64,000 nt of DNA from Deinococcus sp. KSM4-11. GTDB lineage: Bacteria > Deinococcota > Deinococci > Deinococcales > Deinococcaceae. The notes under the pieces were generated by a model. It did no database searches and was not told the DNA's origin. It saw only the letters and a program-made list of their open reading frames with translations. The position numbers and the translations under genes are program-made. Where the stretch lies: the NCBI RefSeq assembly GCF_004801415.1, contig NZ_SSNX01000003.1, positions 124,001 to 188,000 of the forward strand, given 5' to 3'. How positions within the stretch are numbered: position 1 is the stretch's first letter; every line of letters starts with the position of its first letter. Of the stretch, positions 33,473 to 43,650 are shown one piece after another.

Positions 33473-33945
33473 GCGCGCTCCCAGAACGCGGGCGGCTCCA
33501 CACCCAGTTCGCGCAGGTAGACCATGCCCTGTCCCCGGTGGTGGATCTCGTTATCGATGGCACCGATCACGGCGGTGAAGGTCAGCATCTCGCCCCACGG
33601 CAGCCGCAGCATCTGCCCGAACGCGTCCGGGGGCACGCCGGGCAGTCCGGTCTGGATGCGGCGAACCTGCTCGTCCCAGGCCGCCAGCAAGGTGGTCTTG
33701 TCGGTGCTGGGCAGCGGGTTCCAGGTGGGCTGTCCCCAGTCGCCGTCCAGCAGGCTGCGCAGCGTGTAGGCCGTCTGCCCATGCAGTTCCCACGCCATCT
33801 CACCGAAGGGCCGCAGCGTGTCGGTGGGCCGGAAGGTGAACAGCTGACCCTGCGGGAAGGCCTCGATCACGCGCCGCGTGACGTGGCGGTGCCCGAGCCA
33901 GTGGAGGGCGAGGATGTCCGGCGGGATCAGCAACGAATGCGGCAT
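33469..33945 (-). CDS. DinB-like protein with altered metal site (copy 5)
   Basis: ATG 33945 follows GAGGAGAACC and gives 158 residues. It is paralogous to the gene at 33959 ('GAIDNEIHHRGQGMVYLREL' versus 'YGIDNEIHHRGQGYVYLRAL'). In the last helix the first His of the usual HxxHH is Asn, and helix 2 reads 'GEMAWELHGQ'. The canonical triad is therefore not clearly kept. It may use a different metal set or be a structural binder. Its start overlaps the DUF6157 gene's stop side by ATGA. Confidence 0.82.
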   Translation of the reverse strand: MPHSLLIPPDILALHWLGHRHVTRRVIEAFPQGQLFTFRPTDTLRPFGEMAWELHGQTAYTLRSLLDGDWGQPTWNPLPSTDKTTLLAAWDEQVRRIQTGLPGVPPDAFGQMLRLPWGEMLTFTAVIGAIDNEIHHRGQGMVYLRELGVEPPAFWERA

Positions 33946-33958
33946 GCAAGGGTTCTCC

Positions 33959-34438
33959 TCAGCGTTCGTAGAAGGCGGGGGGCTCAATGCCGAGGGCGCG
34001 CAGATACACGTACCCCTGCCCACGGTGGTGGATTTCGTTGTCGATGCCGTACTGCACGCTGTGCAGCGGAGCCATGGTGCCCCAGGCCATCTGCTGCGGC
34101 ACGGTGAACCACGCGGGGTCGGCGGCCGGCAGCGCCGCGTCGATCTGCGGGGTCAAGGCGTCCCAGGCTGCTAGCAGCGCGGCCCGGTCTCTGGGCAGCT
34201 CGCCGGCGGGCGGGTTCCAGCTCCAGTCGTCGGTGGTGAGGCCCTGCACGTTGTACGCGGCCACGCCATACGCCTCCCACGCGAGGTCGCCGAGGGAACG
34301 CATGCCGCCGATGCTGAAGGTGAACAGCTGATCCTCGGGGATGGCCAGGATCACCCGGCGGGTGAGGGCACGGTGGCCCTGCCAGTGGTCGCGCAGGGCG
34401 TCGAGGGTCAGGACGGACGGACTCGTGGTGGTGGTCAT
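33959..34438 (-). CDS. DinB-like protein with altered metal site (copy 6)
   Basis: The first gene of the reverse-strand DinB operon encodes 159 residues. It resembles its downstream neighbour over its length ('GHRALTRRVILAIPEDQLFT' versus 'GHRHVTRRVIEAFPQGQLFT'). It has 'LAWEAYGVAAYN' where a metal His is expected and 'DNEIHHRGQG' in the last helix, so the usual triad is incomplete. A GGGAGG ribosome binding site precedes ATG 34438. A palindrome and the divergent regulator's promoter lie just upstream. Confidence 0.83.
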   Translation of the reverse strand: MTTTTSPSVLTLDALRDHWQGHRALTRRVILAIPEDQLFTFSIGGMRSLGDLAWEAYGVAAYNVQGLTTDDWSWNPPAGELPRDRAALLAAWDALTPQIDAALPAADPAWFTVPQQMAWGTMAPLHSVQYGIDNEIHHRGQGYVYLRALGIEPPAFYER

Positions 34439-34457
34439 GCTGGAACCTCCCTGGGGT

Positions 34458-34485
34458 GAATCTGTTACCAGCGTAATCCAGATTC
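34458..34485. promoter_or_regulatory. Operator-like palindrome between DinB cluster and WYL regulator
   Basis: GAATCTG (34458-34464) and CAGATTC (34479-34485) are perfect inverse complements, and inside them TTAC and GTAA also pair around CAGC. The site lies between the divergent DinB operon and the regulator, just upstream of where the regulator's -35 would be. The WYL protein is the obvious candidate ligand. Confidence 0.55.
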
Positions 34486-34512
34486 CCGTCAGGGTGTGTC
34501 GTGAATTGCGTC

Positions 34513-34518
34513 TACACT
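34513..34518 (+). promoter_or_regulatory. -10 hexamer TACACT, leaderless start of WYL regulator
   Basis: TACACT is followed by six bases and ATG 34525, which favours this start over GTG 34501. Confidence 0.6.
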
Positions 34519-34524
34519 CGGTTC

Positions 34525-35487
34525 ATGTACGACCCCTCCATGCGGGTGCTGACCGTACTCGAACTCCTGCAATCGCGCGAGGAGGTCACGGGCGCGGAAC
34601 TCGCGCGGCGGCTGGAGGTCAGTCCACGCACCGTGCAGCGCTACGTGGCCAGGTTGCAGGATCTGGGCATTCCCGTGCAGGGCCGCCGGGGCGTGGGCGG
34701 CGCGTACCGCCTGAAACCCGGGTTCCAGTTGCCGCCGCTGATGTTCACGTCCGACGAGGCGCTGGCCCTCAGCCTGGGCCTGCGGGCGCTCGCCCACCTG
34801 GGCCTGCACGCCCTGGCCCCCGCCGCGCAGGGGGCGGCCGCGAAACTGGCCCGCACCCTTCCGCACGCCCTGCGCGAGCACGTGCAGGCGCTCGAGGACG
34901 GCGTGCAGCTGGACGCCTCGCCGTGGGTGGTCGGCACGGACGCCGCGCTGCTGTCCGAACTGCTGCGCGCCGTGCGGGCCACGCAGGTCGTGGCGTTCTC
35001 GTACACGGCCCAGACGGCCCGCAGCACCACCCGCCGCGCCAGCGTGTACAAGGTCGTGCATCTGGACGGCCGCTGGTACGCGGTCGGGCACTGCCACCTG
35101 CGCCGCGCCCTGCGCTCCTTCCGCCTCGACCGCATGCAGGACGTGACCGCCCTGGAGGAAACCTTCACGCCCCCGGCGGACTTCGACGCCGTGGCGTACC
35201 TGCGCTCCACGCTGCCCGACGCGCCCGCTGCCCACGGCGTGAGCGTGTGGCTCGCGCGCCCGCCGGAAGAACTGCGTGGCCGGGTGTCCGGCTGGCACAC
35301 CGAGATCACCGGCGAGGCGGGGGGCACCAGGCTGCGCGCCCAGCGGGACGATCTGCCTTCCTTCGCGGCCTTCCTGCTGGGTCTGGACTGCGCCTTCCGC
35401 GTGGACAGCCCGCCGGCATTGCAGGGCATCTTTCAGACGCTGGGAGAGCGGTGTCGCGACGCCCAGGCCCAGAGTCCCCAGCCCTGA
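34525..35487 (+). CDS. HTH-WYL transcriptional regulator (YafY/DeoR type)
   Basis: From ATG 34525 the 320-residue protein starts with a winged helix-turn-helix ('VTGAELARRLEVSPRTVQRY', 'GRRGVGGAYRLKPGF') and then a WYL domain ('VYKVVHLDGRWYAVGHCHLR', with the W-Y pair and an upstream Tyr/Arg set: 'RSFRLDRMQDV'). WYL domains bind single-stranded nucleic acid or other ligands and often control DNA damage or defence genes. Divergent position and the palindrome between suggest that it controls the DinB cluster and itself. Confidence 0.9.
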   Translation: MYDPSMRVLTVLELLQSREEVTGAELARRLEVSPRTVQRYVARLQDLGIPVQGRRGVGGAYRLKPGFQLPPLMFTSDEALALSLGLRALAHLGLHALAPAAQGAAAKLARTLPHALREHVQALEDGVQLDASPWVVGTDAALLSELLRAVRATQVVAFSYTAQTARSTTRRASVYKVVHLDGRWYAVGHCHLRRALRSFRLDRMQDVTALEETFTPPADFDAVAYLRSTLPDAPAAHGVSVWLARPPEELRGRVSGWHTEITGEAGGTRLRAQRDDLPSFAAFLLGLDCAFRVDSPPALQGIFQTLGERCRDAQAQSPQP

Positions 35488-35529
35488 GACCAGAACCGGG
35501 CTGAGGCCATGTTGATTTCGGCCCACCGT

Positions 35530-35543
35530 CAGTACACGTACTG
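35530..35543. promoter_or_regulatory. Palindrome upstream of PQQ dehydrogenase
   Basis: CAGTAC-AC-GTACTG is a perfect inverted repeat about 20 bases before a TTTAAT (35565-35570) that could be a -10 element. No -35 is clear. It might be an operator for the PQQ dehydrogenase gene. Confidence 0.3.
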
Positions 35544-35705
35544 GAACAGTGTATTGAGCGTTGCTTTAATGTGCTGCCCCTGCTCCCGGTTGGTGGTATC
35601 CCGGTGGAGTCACAGAGTCCTGAATGCCGGCGGGTAGGCCTGCGCCCGAACGCCGTCCAGCATCCACCTCATCTGTGCGTCCGTCTGGAGTCAAGGAGGA
35701 GGCGC

Positions 35706-37730
<2,025 letters not shown>

Positions 37731-37734
37731 GGCC

Positions 37735-38385
37735 ATGGGCATGAGGTTCACCCGCACGCACACGGCCGCCCTGCTGGCCGTCCTGACCGGTTCCCAGGCC
37801 ATGGCCTACCTGCCCACCCTGACGGACGCACAGCTGCAGGAGGCGTATGCCCAGGCGCAGCGTCTGGCGCAGACCACGGACTCCGGGTATCCCGTGCGGC
37901 CCTACACGCTGTACGCGGTCGAGGACACCCTGAAACTGGAGGCGAAGAACGGCGCGGTGGACGCCGTGGTGATCGCCACGCCCTTCGAACGCACCCGCTA
38001 CCAGACCTTCCTGCACAAGATCGGGGACGATCCCATCACCGCCCAGCAGGCCCGTGAGCAGGCCGACCTGCCCGACCATCAGGTGGCGTTCATCGTGTTC
38101 GCGCACGGCCTGCGCCTGGATGACCAGACCTTCCAGAAGAACATCAGCCGACCCCGCCTGACCCTGGGCGGACGCACCCTCCAGCCCACGGCCACCGCCC
38201 TCTCGGACGTGTCGCTGTCGCAGTACCCGCGCACCGTCGGGGAACTGGGGCTGCGGTACATCGGTACGGTCACGTACCGGTACGTGGTGCCGGACAGCCT
38301 GAACGCCGCGAAGGGTACCCTGTCGTTCACGGATTCCAGCGGCAAGGCCTACAGCATGGCGGTCGACCTGACCAAGTACCGCTGA
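37735..38385 (+). CDS. Hypothetical secreted protein
   Basis: The 216-residue protein begins with a signal peptide ('FTRTHTAALLAVLTGSQAMA'). The mature part is beta-rich with 'LKLEAKNGAVDAVVIATPFE', 'YQTFLHKIGDDPITAQQARE' and 'RYIGTVTYRYVVPDSLNAAK'. I do not recognise the family. It lies 4 bases after the PQQ dehydrogenase stop and shares its orientation, so the two may act together in the envelope. An in-frame ATG at 37741 is an alternative start. Confidence 0.68.
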   Translation: MGMRFTRTHTAALLAVLTGSQAMAYLPTLTDAQLQEAYAQAQRLAQTTDSGYPVRPYTLYAVEDTLKLEAKNGAVDAVVIATPFERTRYQTFLHKIGDDPITAQQAREQADLPDHQVAFIVFAHGLRLDDQTFQKNISRPRLTLGGRTLQPTATALSDVSLSQYPRTVGELGLRYIGTVTYRYVVPDSLNAAKGTLSFTDSSGKAYSMAVDLTKYR

Positions 38386-38433
38386 GGCCTCCTGACCACC
38401 ACGCCGCCGGTTCCCGCGAGGGAGCGGCGGCCT

Positions 38434-38439
38434 TACACT
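38434..38439 (+). promoter_or_regulatory. -10 hexamer TACACT before the CDGSH gene
   Basis: TACACT is five bases before ATG 38445, a near-leaderless arrangement. Confidence 0.5.
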
Positions 38440-38444
38440 GACGC

Positions 38445-38900
38445 ATGACCCGCCCCAGCAACGACGATCTGGCCCTGGGCAGGGCGTACACGGGCGAAGG
38501 CATCACCGTGTACTACGACATCCACCGCTGCCTGCACGTCGCGAACTGCATCCGGGGCCTACCGGAGGTGTTCGATACCGCGAAGCGACCGTGGATTCAA
38601 CCCGCGAACGCCGGAGCGCAGGCCGTCGCGGCGGTCGTCCGCACCTGCCCCACCGGAGCGCTGCATTACGTACTGGACACCCAGGAGGCCGAAATGCCGC
38701 AGGAACCCACGACCGTCAAACCCAGCAAGGACGGCCCGCTGATGGTCGCCGGGAACCTCGTGATCGACACGCCGGCCGGCGAGAAGAGGGAGGTCCGCGC
38801 CGCCCTGTGCCGCTGCGGCCAGAGCGCCCATAAACCCTTCTGCGACAACACACACAAGAAAGTCGGCTGGACGAGTGACGCGGGTGACCAGAGCGGCTGA
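38445..38900 (+). CDS. Fer4_19 plus CDGSH iron-sulfur protein
   Basis: The 151-residue protein has an N-terminal Fer4_19-like domain with three visible cysteines in 'HRCLHVANCIRGL' and 'VVRTCPTGALHYVLD'. A C-terminal CDGSH domain follows: C-x-C-x2-S-x3-P-x-C-D-x2-H ('CRCGQSAHKPFCDNTHK'). CDGSH proteins carry a pH-sensitive 2Fe-2S cluster and act in redox or iron handling. The next gene overlaps its end by 26 bases. Confidence 0.88.
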   Translation: MTRPSNDDLALGRAYTGEGITVYYDIHRCLHVANCIRGLPEVFDTAKRPWIQPANAGAQAVAAVVRTCPTGALHYVLDTQEAEMPQEPTTVKPSKDGPLMVAGNLVIDTPAGEKREVRAALCRCGQSAHKPFCDNTHKKVGWTSDAGDQSG

Positions 38901-39429
38901 TCCGGCGGGCGACCCCCGCAGCGAGGTGCTGTTCATCGGGGGCCGGGCGGGGTCGGGCAAGACCAGTGTGGCGTCGGCCCTGCATGAACTGCTGTCCGGG
39001 CGTCAGGTGAAGCACGCCGTCATCGAGGGCGATTATCTCGATATGGCGTACCCACCCCCGTGGGAACACGGTCTGGCCGAGACGAACCTGCGGGCGCTGT
39101 GGGCGAACTACCGCGCGCTGGGCCACCGGCGGCTGATCTACACGAACGTGATGAGCGTGCTGGAGACGGAGAAGCTCGCGGCCGCGATGGGAGACTCGCC
39201 GCGCGTGATCGGTGTGCTGCTCGACGTCCCGGACGACGTGATGCGTCAGCGCCTCCAGCAGCGCGAATCCAAGGAGTCGCTGGCCCGGCACCTGGAGCGC
39301 AACCTGCCCCGCCGGGCTGCGCTGGACCGGGACGCTCCGGCGTGGGTGCATCGCATTGCGACGGATGGCCGCAGCCTGGACGGACTGGCCGCACAGCTCG
39401 CGCGGTTGACGGGTTGGGTGGCGGACTGA
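38875..39429 (+). CDS. P-loop kinase/AAA_33-like protein
   Basis: The 184-residue protein starts at GTG 38875 (GTG 38884 is an alternative), overlapping the CDGSH gene by 26 bases. Walker A is '[20 protein letters not shown]'. '[20 protein letters not shown]' and '[20 protein letters not shown]' match small nucleotide-kinase-like families such as adenylylsulfate kinase relatives. The substrate is unknown. Coupling to the CDGSH gene is plausible. Confidence 0.8.
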   Translation: MTRVTRAADPAGDPRSEVLFIGGRAGSGKTSVASALHELLSGRQVKHAVIEGDYLDMAYPPPWEHGLAETNLRALWANYRALGHRRLIYTNVMSVLETEKLAAAMGDSPRVIGVLLDVPDDVMRQRLQQRESKESLARHLERNLPRRAALDRDAPAWVHRIATDGRSLDGLAAQLARLTGWVAD

Positions 39430-39467
39430 CCCGACTGGGCCACGGTCGTCAGTGGAAACAGGAAACG

Positions 39468-39473
39468 TAGACT
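39468..39473 (+). promoter_or_regulatory. -10 hexamer TAGACT before deoA
   Basis: TAGACT, five bases, then ATG 39479, the start kept over an upstream in-frame ATG at 39452. Confidence 0.55.
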
Positions 39474-39478
39474 GTCTC

Positions 39479-40789
39479 ATGACCTCCACGCCGCTGAACG
39501 TGCCCGACCTGATCCGCAGGAAACGCGATGGCCACACGCATTCCCGCGCCGAGCTGGAGGAGCTGATCCTGGGCTACACGCGCGGGGACGTGCCGGACTA
39601 CCAGATCAGCGCGTGGCTGATGGCCGTGTACCTGAAGGGCATGACGCCGCAGGAGACCGCCGACCTGACCATGGTCATGGCCGAGTCCGGCGACCTGATG
39701 AACCTGGGAGAGCTGCCCCGCACGGTGGACAAGCACAGCACGGGCGGTGTGGGCGACAAGACCAGCCTGATCCTGACGCCCATGCTGGCCGCGCTGGGCC
39801 TGACCGTGGCGAAGATGAGCGGGCGTGGACTGGCGCATACCGGGGGCACCATCGACAAGCTGGAGAGCATTCCCGGCTGGACGAGCGAGCTGGACGAGGC
39901 CCGGTTCATTGCCCAGGCGCGCGAGATCGGCCTCGCGCTGGTCGGGCAGAGCAAGGACCTGGCCCCGGCGGACGGCAAACTGTACGCGCTGCGGGACGTG
40001 ACAGCCACCGTGGACTGCCTCCCCTTGATCGCCAGCTCGATCATGAGCAAGAAGCTGGCCTCCGGAGCACACACGGTCGTTCTGGACGTGAAGGTCGGGG
40101 CGGGCGCGTTCATGCGGACGCTGGAGGACGGGCGCGGGCTGGCGCGCGCGATGGTGGACATCGGCACGCGCGCCGGGCGGCAGGTGCGCGCCGTGCTGAC
40201 CGACATGGACACGCCCCTGGGCCACATGGCCGGGAACAGCCTGGAGGTGCTGGAGGCCCTGGATGCGCTGCGCGGCCACGGCCCGCACGACCTGACGGAA
40301 CTGTGCGTGGCCCTGGCGGTGGAGGCCCTGGCAGCGCAGGGAGAGGACGCCGCGCAGGCCGAGGTGCGGGCGCGGGCCACCCTGGCCGACGGCTCCGCCA
40401 TGGCGAAATTCCGCGCCTTCATCGCCGCCCAGGGCGGGGACGCCACCTACGTGGACGACGTCTCGAAGTTCGACGTGGCTCCGGGCCGCGCGAACGTGAC
40501 GGCGCCCACCGCCGGGTTCGTGGCACGCATCGACGCCCTCTCGGTGGGGCGCTCGGTGCTGGCGCTCGGGGGCGGTCGGGAACGCAAGGGCGAGGCCATC
40601 GACCACGGCGTGGGGGTCGAACTGCTGAAGAAGCCCGGCAAGGCCGTCCAGGCGGGCGAACCCGTCATGCGCGTGTACCACAGGGGCGGGCGCGGTCTGG
40701 ACACGGCCACGTCGCTGCTTGCGGACGGCCTGAGCGTGGGAGAACTGGCCCCGGCCCCGGACGCCCTGATCCTCGACCGGGTGAACTGA
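39479..40789 (+). CDS. deoA: Pyrimidine-nucleoside (thymidine) phosphorylase
   Basis: The 436-residue enzyme cleaves pyrimidine nucleosides with phosphate. Signatures include '[20 protein letters not shown]' (phosphate/glycine-rich loop), '[20 protein letters not shown]' and '[20 protein letters not shown]', all characteristic of the Pdp/DeoA family. The start is supported by the TAGACT hexamer. It provides deoxyribose 1-phosphate to phosphopentomutase (deoB, also in the window). Confidence 0.94.
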   Translation: MTSTPLNVPDLIRRKRDGHTHSRAELEELILGYTRGDVPDYQISAWLMAVYLKGMTPQETADLTMVMAESGDLMNLGELPRTVDKHSTGGVGDKTSLILTPMLAALGLTVAKMSGRGLAHTGGTIDKLESIPGWTSELDEARFIAQAREIGLALVGQSKDLAPADGKLYALRDVTATVDCLPLIASSIMSKKLASGAHTVVLDVKVGAGAFMRTLEDGRGLARAMVDIGTRAGRQVRAVLTDMDTPLGHMAGNSLEVLEALDALRGHGPHDLTELCVALAVEALAAQGEDAAQAEVRARATLADGSAMAKFRAFIAAQGGDATYVDDVSKFDVAPGRANVTAPTAGFVARIDALSVGRSVLALGGGRERKGEAIDHGVGVELLKKPGKAVQAGEPVMRVYHRGGRGLDTATSLLADGLSVGELAPAPDALILDRVN

Positions 40790-40818
40790 AGGCCCACCTG
40801 AGCTGAGCCCCCCGTCCC

Positions 40819-41196
40819 TCAGGGCAGGGCGACGATCTGGCAGTTCTCGCCGGGCACTGCGGGCGCGGTGGGCGACACGACGACCGTTTCCGTCAGGCCC
40901 ACGAAGCCCTGGCAGCGGGCGAGATCCCTGAGGTACTCCGGGGTGTTCAGGGCGGTCTTCGCGTCCCGGAGCACCCGCAGATCCCGTTCCAGCAAGGCGA
41001 TGCGGGCGCGGGTGTCCTGCGTCTCCTGCGTCCAGGTCACGGTGCGGAAAACGGTGTTGCCGAGTTGAAACGACAGCTGCACGATGCCCAGCGCGGCCAG
41101 CAGGCTGGTGAGGATCATCGCGTACGGCAGGCGGGCGGCCCGCCGCCACACCGACCCACGGGGCCGGACGGGGGAAGGGGCGGGCGCATCGTCCAT
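40819..41196 (-). CDS. FtsB/DivIC-like cell division protein
   Basis: ATG 41196 is chosen: TATGCT lies seven bases upstream, and the ATG inside that hexamer (41208) is the -10 itself. The 125-residue protein has a short cytoplasmic basic N-terminus, one transmembrane helix ('LPYAMILTSLLAALGIVQLS'), a coiled coil ('ETQDTRARIALLERDLRVLR') and a small extracytoplasmic tail. This is the layout of FtsB/DivIC septal proteins, but sequence identity is weak. It is divergent from the thioesterase gene. Confidence 0.7.
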   Translation of the reverse strand: MDDAPAPSPVRPRGSVWRRAARLPYAMILTSLLAALGIVQLSFQLGNTVFRTVTWTQETQDTRARIALLERDLRVLRDAKTALNTPEYLRDLARCQGFVGLTETVVVSPTAPAVPGENCQIVALP

Positions 41197-41203
41197 CCCG
41201 GTC

Positions 41204-41209
41204 AGCATA
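41204..41209 (-). promoter_or_regulatory. -10 hexamer TATGCT for FtsB-like gene
   Basis: TATGCT on the reverse strand, seven bases before ATG 41196. Only 24 bases separate it from the TACACT of the divergent thioesterase promoter. Confidence 0.55.
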
Positions 41210-41233
41210 CCGCCGCTGCCTGAGCGTGGGCTC

Positions 41234-41239
41234 TACACT
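41234..41239 (+). promoter_or_regulatory. -10 hexamer TACACT for thioesterase gene
   Basis: TACACT, six bases, then ATG 41246. Its polymerase footprint would overlap that of the divergent FtsB-like promoter. Confidence 0.55.
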
Positions 41240-41245
41240 GCCCCC

Positions 41246-41689
41246 ATGACGGTCGACACGACGGGCGCGGCGGGGCGGATACCGGCGCTGAACTGGCAGG
41301 ATGCGCGGCGCTGCACCATCCAGCTGCGCTACAGCGACCTGGACGCCATGGGGCACATCAACAACGCACGGTACGCGGAGTTCCTGGAAGTGTCCCGGAT
41401 GGATCTGTCGGCGGCGCTGGGCATCCGGGATGTCGATGATCTGTCCGTGCTGGCCCGCCTGGAACTGGATTACGTGGGCGAGCTGCGGCTGGGGCAGGAG
41501 GTGGTGATTGAGTCGCTGGTCGAGCGGGTGGGCCGCACGAGCTGGGTGGTCGTGTCGCGCTTCCTGGCCGACGGCGTGCCCTGCGCCTTTGCGCGCAGCG
41601 TGCAGGTCAGCGTGGACGAGGCCCACACGCCGCGCGCGCTCCCACCCGGGTTCGCCCAGCGGGTGGCCGCCGTGCTGGTGCGGCCATGA
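41246..41689 (+). CDS. Hotdog-fold acyl-CoA thioesterase
   Basis: From ATG 41246 the 147-residue protein contains the 4-hydroxybenzoyl-CoA thioesterase-type signature 'QLRYSDLDAMGHINNARYAE' with the catalytic Asp, and 'GRTSWVVVSRFLADGVPCAF'. It hydrolyses an acyl-CoA, probably of short or medium chain; the acyl group is not readable. The next small gene starts 11 bases later. Confidence 0.88.
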   Translation: MTVDTTGAAGRIPALNWQDARRCTIQLRYSDLDAMGHINNARYAEFLEVSRMDLSAALGIRDVDDLSVLARLELDYVGELRLGQEVVIESLVERVGRTSWVVVSRFLADGVPCAFARSVQVSVDEAHTPRALPPGFAQRVAAVLVRP

Positions 41690-41699
41690 GGGGCCGGGC

Positions 41700-41999
41700 A
41701 TGACGCGCGCGGTGTATGAAGACCGCGTGCTGTACCAGGGCGACATCTGGGTGCGGGTGGACACTCTGCCCCGCCTGCTCGCGGAGGGCTGGCGGCGCAG
41801 CCTTTCGGGCGGCGGCGTGGTAAGCGTGGTGCGCACCCCCTTCCAGTGGGCGATGGGCAGCCCCGTAATCGAGATCGAGACGGGTGGATACATGGGCGAC
41901 GTGGGCCTGTACGTGCCGGAAGTGCAGCTTGACGAGGCGCTCGCGCTGCTGGGCCTGGACGCCCCGCCCGGCGAGCCCGACGACCGCACCGACGACTAG
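41700..41999 (+). CDS. Small hypothetical protein
   Basis: The 99-residue product ('VLYQGDIWVRVDTLPRLLAE', 'VVSVVRTPFQWAMGSPVIEI', 'GDVGLYVPEVQLDEALALLG') was not recognised. It looks like a small alpha/beta protein with an acidic tail and no signal peptide. It follows the thioesterase gene by 10 bases and probably shares its transcript. Confidence 0.65.
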   Translation: MTRAVYEDRVLYQGDIWVRVDTLPRLLAEGWRRSLSGGGVVSVVRTPFQWAMGSPVIEIETGGYMGDVGLYVPEVQLDEALALLGLDAPPGEPDDRTDD

Positions 42000-42127
42000 C
42001 CCGGGCGGGGTTCCGACCGGCGACAGGCCGCCAGGCGGCGGGGTATTGTGCCGTGAATAGCCAGCGCCCGTCCCCCCTGCCTGGAAGCGATCCCACGGCC
42101 TTCTCTCTTTCCGTCTCAGGAGTTCCC

Positions 42128-43036
42128 ATGACCACCCCCTCCACCCCGGAAGCCATCAGCATCGGCGTCGATGTCGGCGGCACCAAGATCGCCACCGGCG
42201 TCCTGCGCGGCGACGAACTGCACGACCGCCACGTCCAGCCCACGCCCGAGACCGGCTGGGAAGCCGTGCTGGACGCCATTGCCGCGCAGGTCAGCGACCT
42301 CCAGGCCCGGCATCCGGATGCCCGGCTGGTCGGTGTGGGCGTGCCCGGCCCGCTGAACAGCGACCGCACCCGCGTGAAGTTCGCGCCGAACATCTATGGC
42401 TTTACCGACGTGCCCCTGGTGGACGGCCTGCGCGAACGCCTCGGGCAGCGCATCATGCTGGAGAACGACGCCAAGGCCGCCGCCCTGGCCGAAGCGCACC
42501 TGGGCGCGGCGCGCGGCGCGGAGAGCAGCATCTACGTGACCGTCAGCACCGGCATCGGCGCGGGCCTCGTCCTGAACGGCCGCATCTGGCGGGGTCGGCA
42601 CGGCATTGCTGGCGAACTCGGGCACGTGACCGCCATGCCCGGCGGCCCGGTCAGCGGCGCGGGCCTGGACGGCGCGCTGGAGGCCATTGCCAGCGGCACC
42701 GCCATCGCGCGCGACGCCAGTTACGCCCTGAACCGCGACGTGAGCACCCCGGAAGCCTTCGAGCTGGCGCAGCAGGGCCACCCCGGTGCGCGCCGCGTGG
42801 TGCAGCAGGCCATGAAGCACATCGGCGTGGCGCTGGCCGACCTTCAGAAGGTCATCGACCCGGAAGTCTTCGTGATTGGCGGTGGCGTTGCCAGCGTCGG
42901 GGATTACTTCTTCCTGGGCGTGCAGAAGGCCGCCGACGAGTACGCCCAGGGCTTCGCGCCCGTGACCATCCGCCGCGCGCAGCTCGGCACGGACGCCGGC
43001 GTGATCGGCGCGGCCCTCGCCGCCCGTCACGGCTGA
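42128..43036 (+). CDS. ROK-family sugar kinase (glucokinase-like)
   Basis: ATG 42128 follows CAGGAGTTCCC, giving 302 residues. The ATP-binding motif is 'SIGVDVGGTKIATGVLRG'. The ROK signature is seen in 'YVTVSTGIGAGLVLNGRIWR' and 'HGIAGELGHVT' (catalytic region and zinc-site start), although the CXCGXXGC zinc motif is missing ('AMPGGPVSGAGLDGALEA' lies there). That loss is notable. It probably phosphorylates glucose or another hexose. An HD-domain gene starts one base after its stop. Confidence 0.9.
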   Translation: MTTPSTPEAISIGVDVGGTKIATGVLRGDELHDRHVQPTPETGWEAVLDAIAAQVSDLQARHPDARLVGVGVPGPLNSDRTRVKFAPNIYGFTDVPLVDGLRERLGQRIMLENDAKAAALAEAHLGAARGAESSIYVTVSTGIGAGLVLNGRIWRGRHGIAGELGHVTAMPGGPVSGAGLDGALEAIASGTAIARDASYALNRDVSTPEAFELAQQGHPGARRVVQQAMKHIGVALADLQKVIDPEVFVIGGGVASVGDYFFLGVQKAADEYAQGFAPVTIRRAQLGTDAGVIGAALAARHG

Positions 43037-43037
43037 C

Positions 43038-43601
43038 ATGACCCTGCTCACGGACGCCGCAGCGTTCGCCCGGCCCCGCTACGCCGAAGCCCACCGGCAC
43101 TACCACACCGCCGCGCACGTCCAGGCTGTCGTTCACGTCCTGAAGGTGCGCGGCGCCCTCACGCCTGCCCTGGAACTGGCCGCGTGGGGCCACGACCTGA
43201 TCTACGACCCCCGCGCGAACGACAACGAGCAGCGCAGCGCCGAAGAATTCGACACCTGGCTCGCCGCCCAGGGCGCGCCTGACGACCTGCGCCGCACCGT
43301 CAGGGCGCTGATCCTCGCCACCCGCCACACCGCTCCCCCGTCCGGCCGCGACGAGGCCCTGTTCGTGGACGCCGATCTGAGCATCCTCGGCGCGAACAGC
43401 GAGGAATTCGGCATCTACGACCGCGCGATCCGCGAGGAATACGCCCACGTCCCGGACGACGTTTACCGGCCGGGCCGGGCGCAGGTGCTCCGGCACTTCC
43501 TGAACCGCAAACGCCTCTACACCACGCCGGAATTCAGTGAACTGGAAGCGCTGGCACAGAAGAATCTACAACGGGCGCTGGCACGACTGGAAGGCAATTG
43601 A
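43038..43601 (+). CDS. HD-like metal-dependent phosphohydrolase
   Basis: The 187-residue protein has the paired-histidine opening 'EAHRHYHTAAHVQAVVHVLK', then 'WGHDLIYDPRANDNEQRSAE' (HD) and 'DEALFVDADLSILGANSEEF' (DAD). This is the small HD family often annotated as predicted metal-dependent HD hydrolase. The start is one base after the ROK stop, so the genes are coupled. The substrate is unknown. An intergenic repeat copy begins after it. Confidence 0.87.
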   Translation: MTLLTDAAAFARPRYAEAHRHYHTAAHVQAVVHVLKVRGALTPALELAAWGHDLIYDPRANDNEQRSAEEFDTWLAAQGAPDDLRRTVRALILATRHTAPPSGRDEALFVDADLSILGANSEEFGIYDRAIREEYAHVPDDVYRPGRAQVLRHFLNRKRLYTTPEFSELEALAQKNLQRALARLEGN

Positions 43602-43650
43602 AGACGCCGGGAGCGGTTCCGGCAGCCGAACGCCACACTCTCCGATATAA

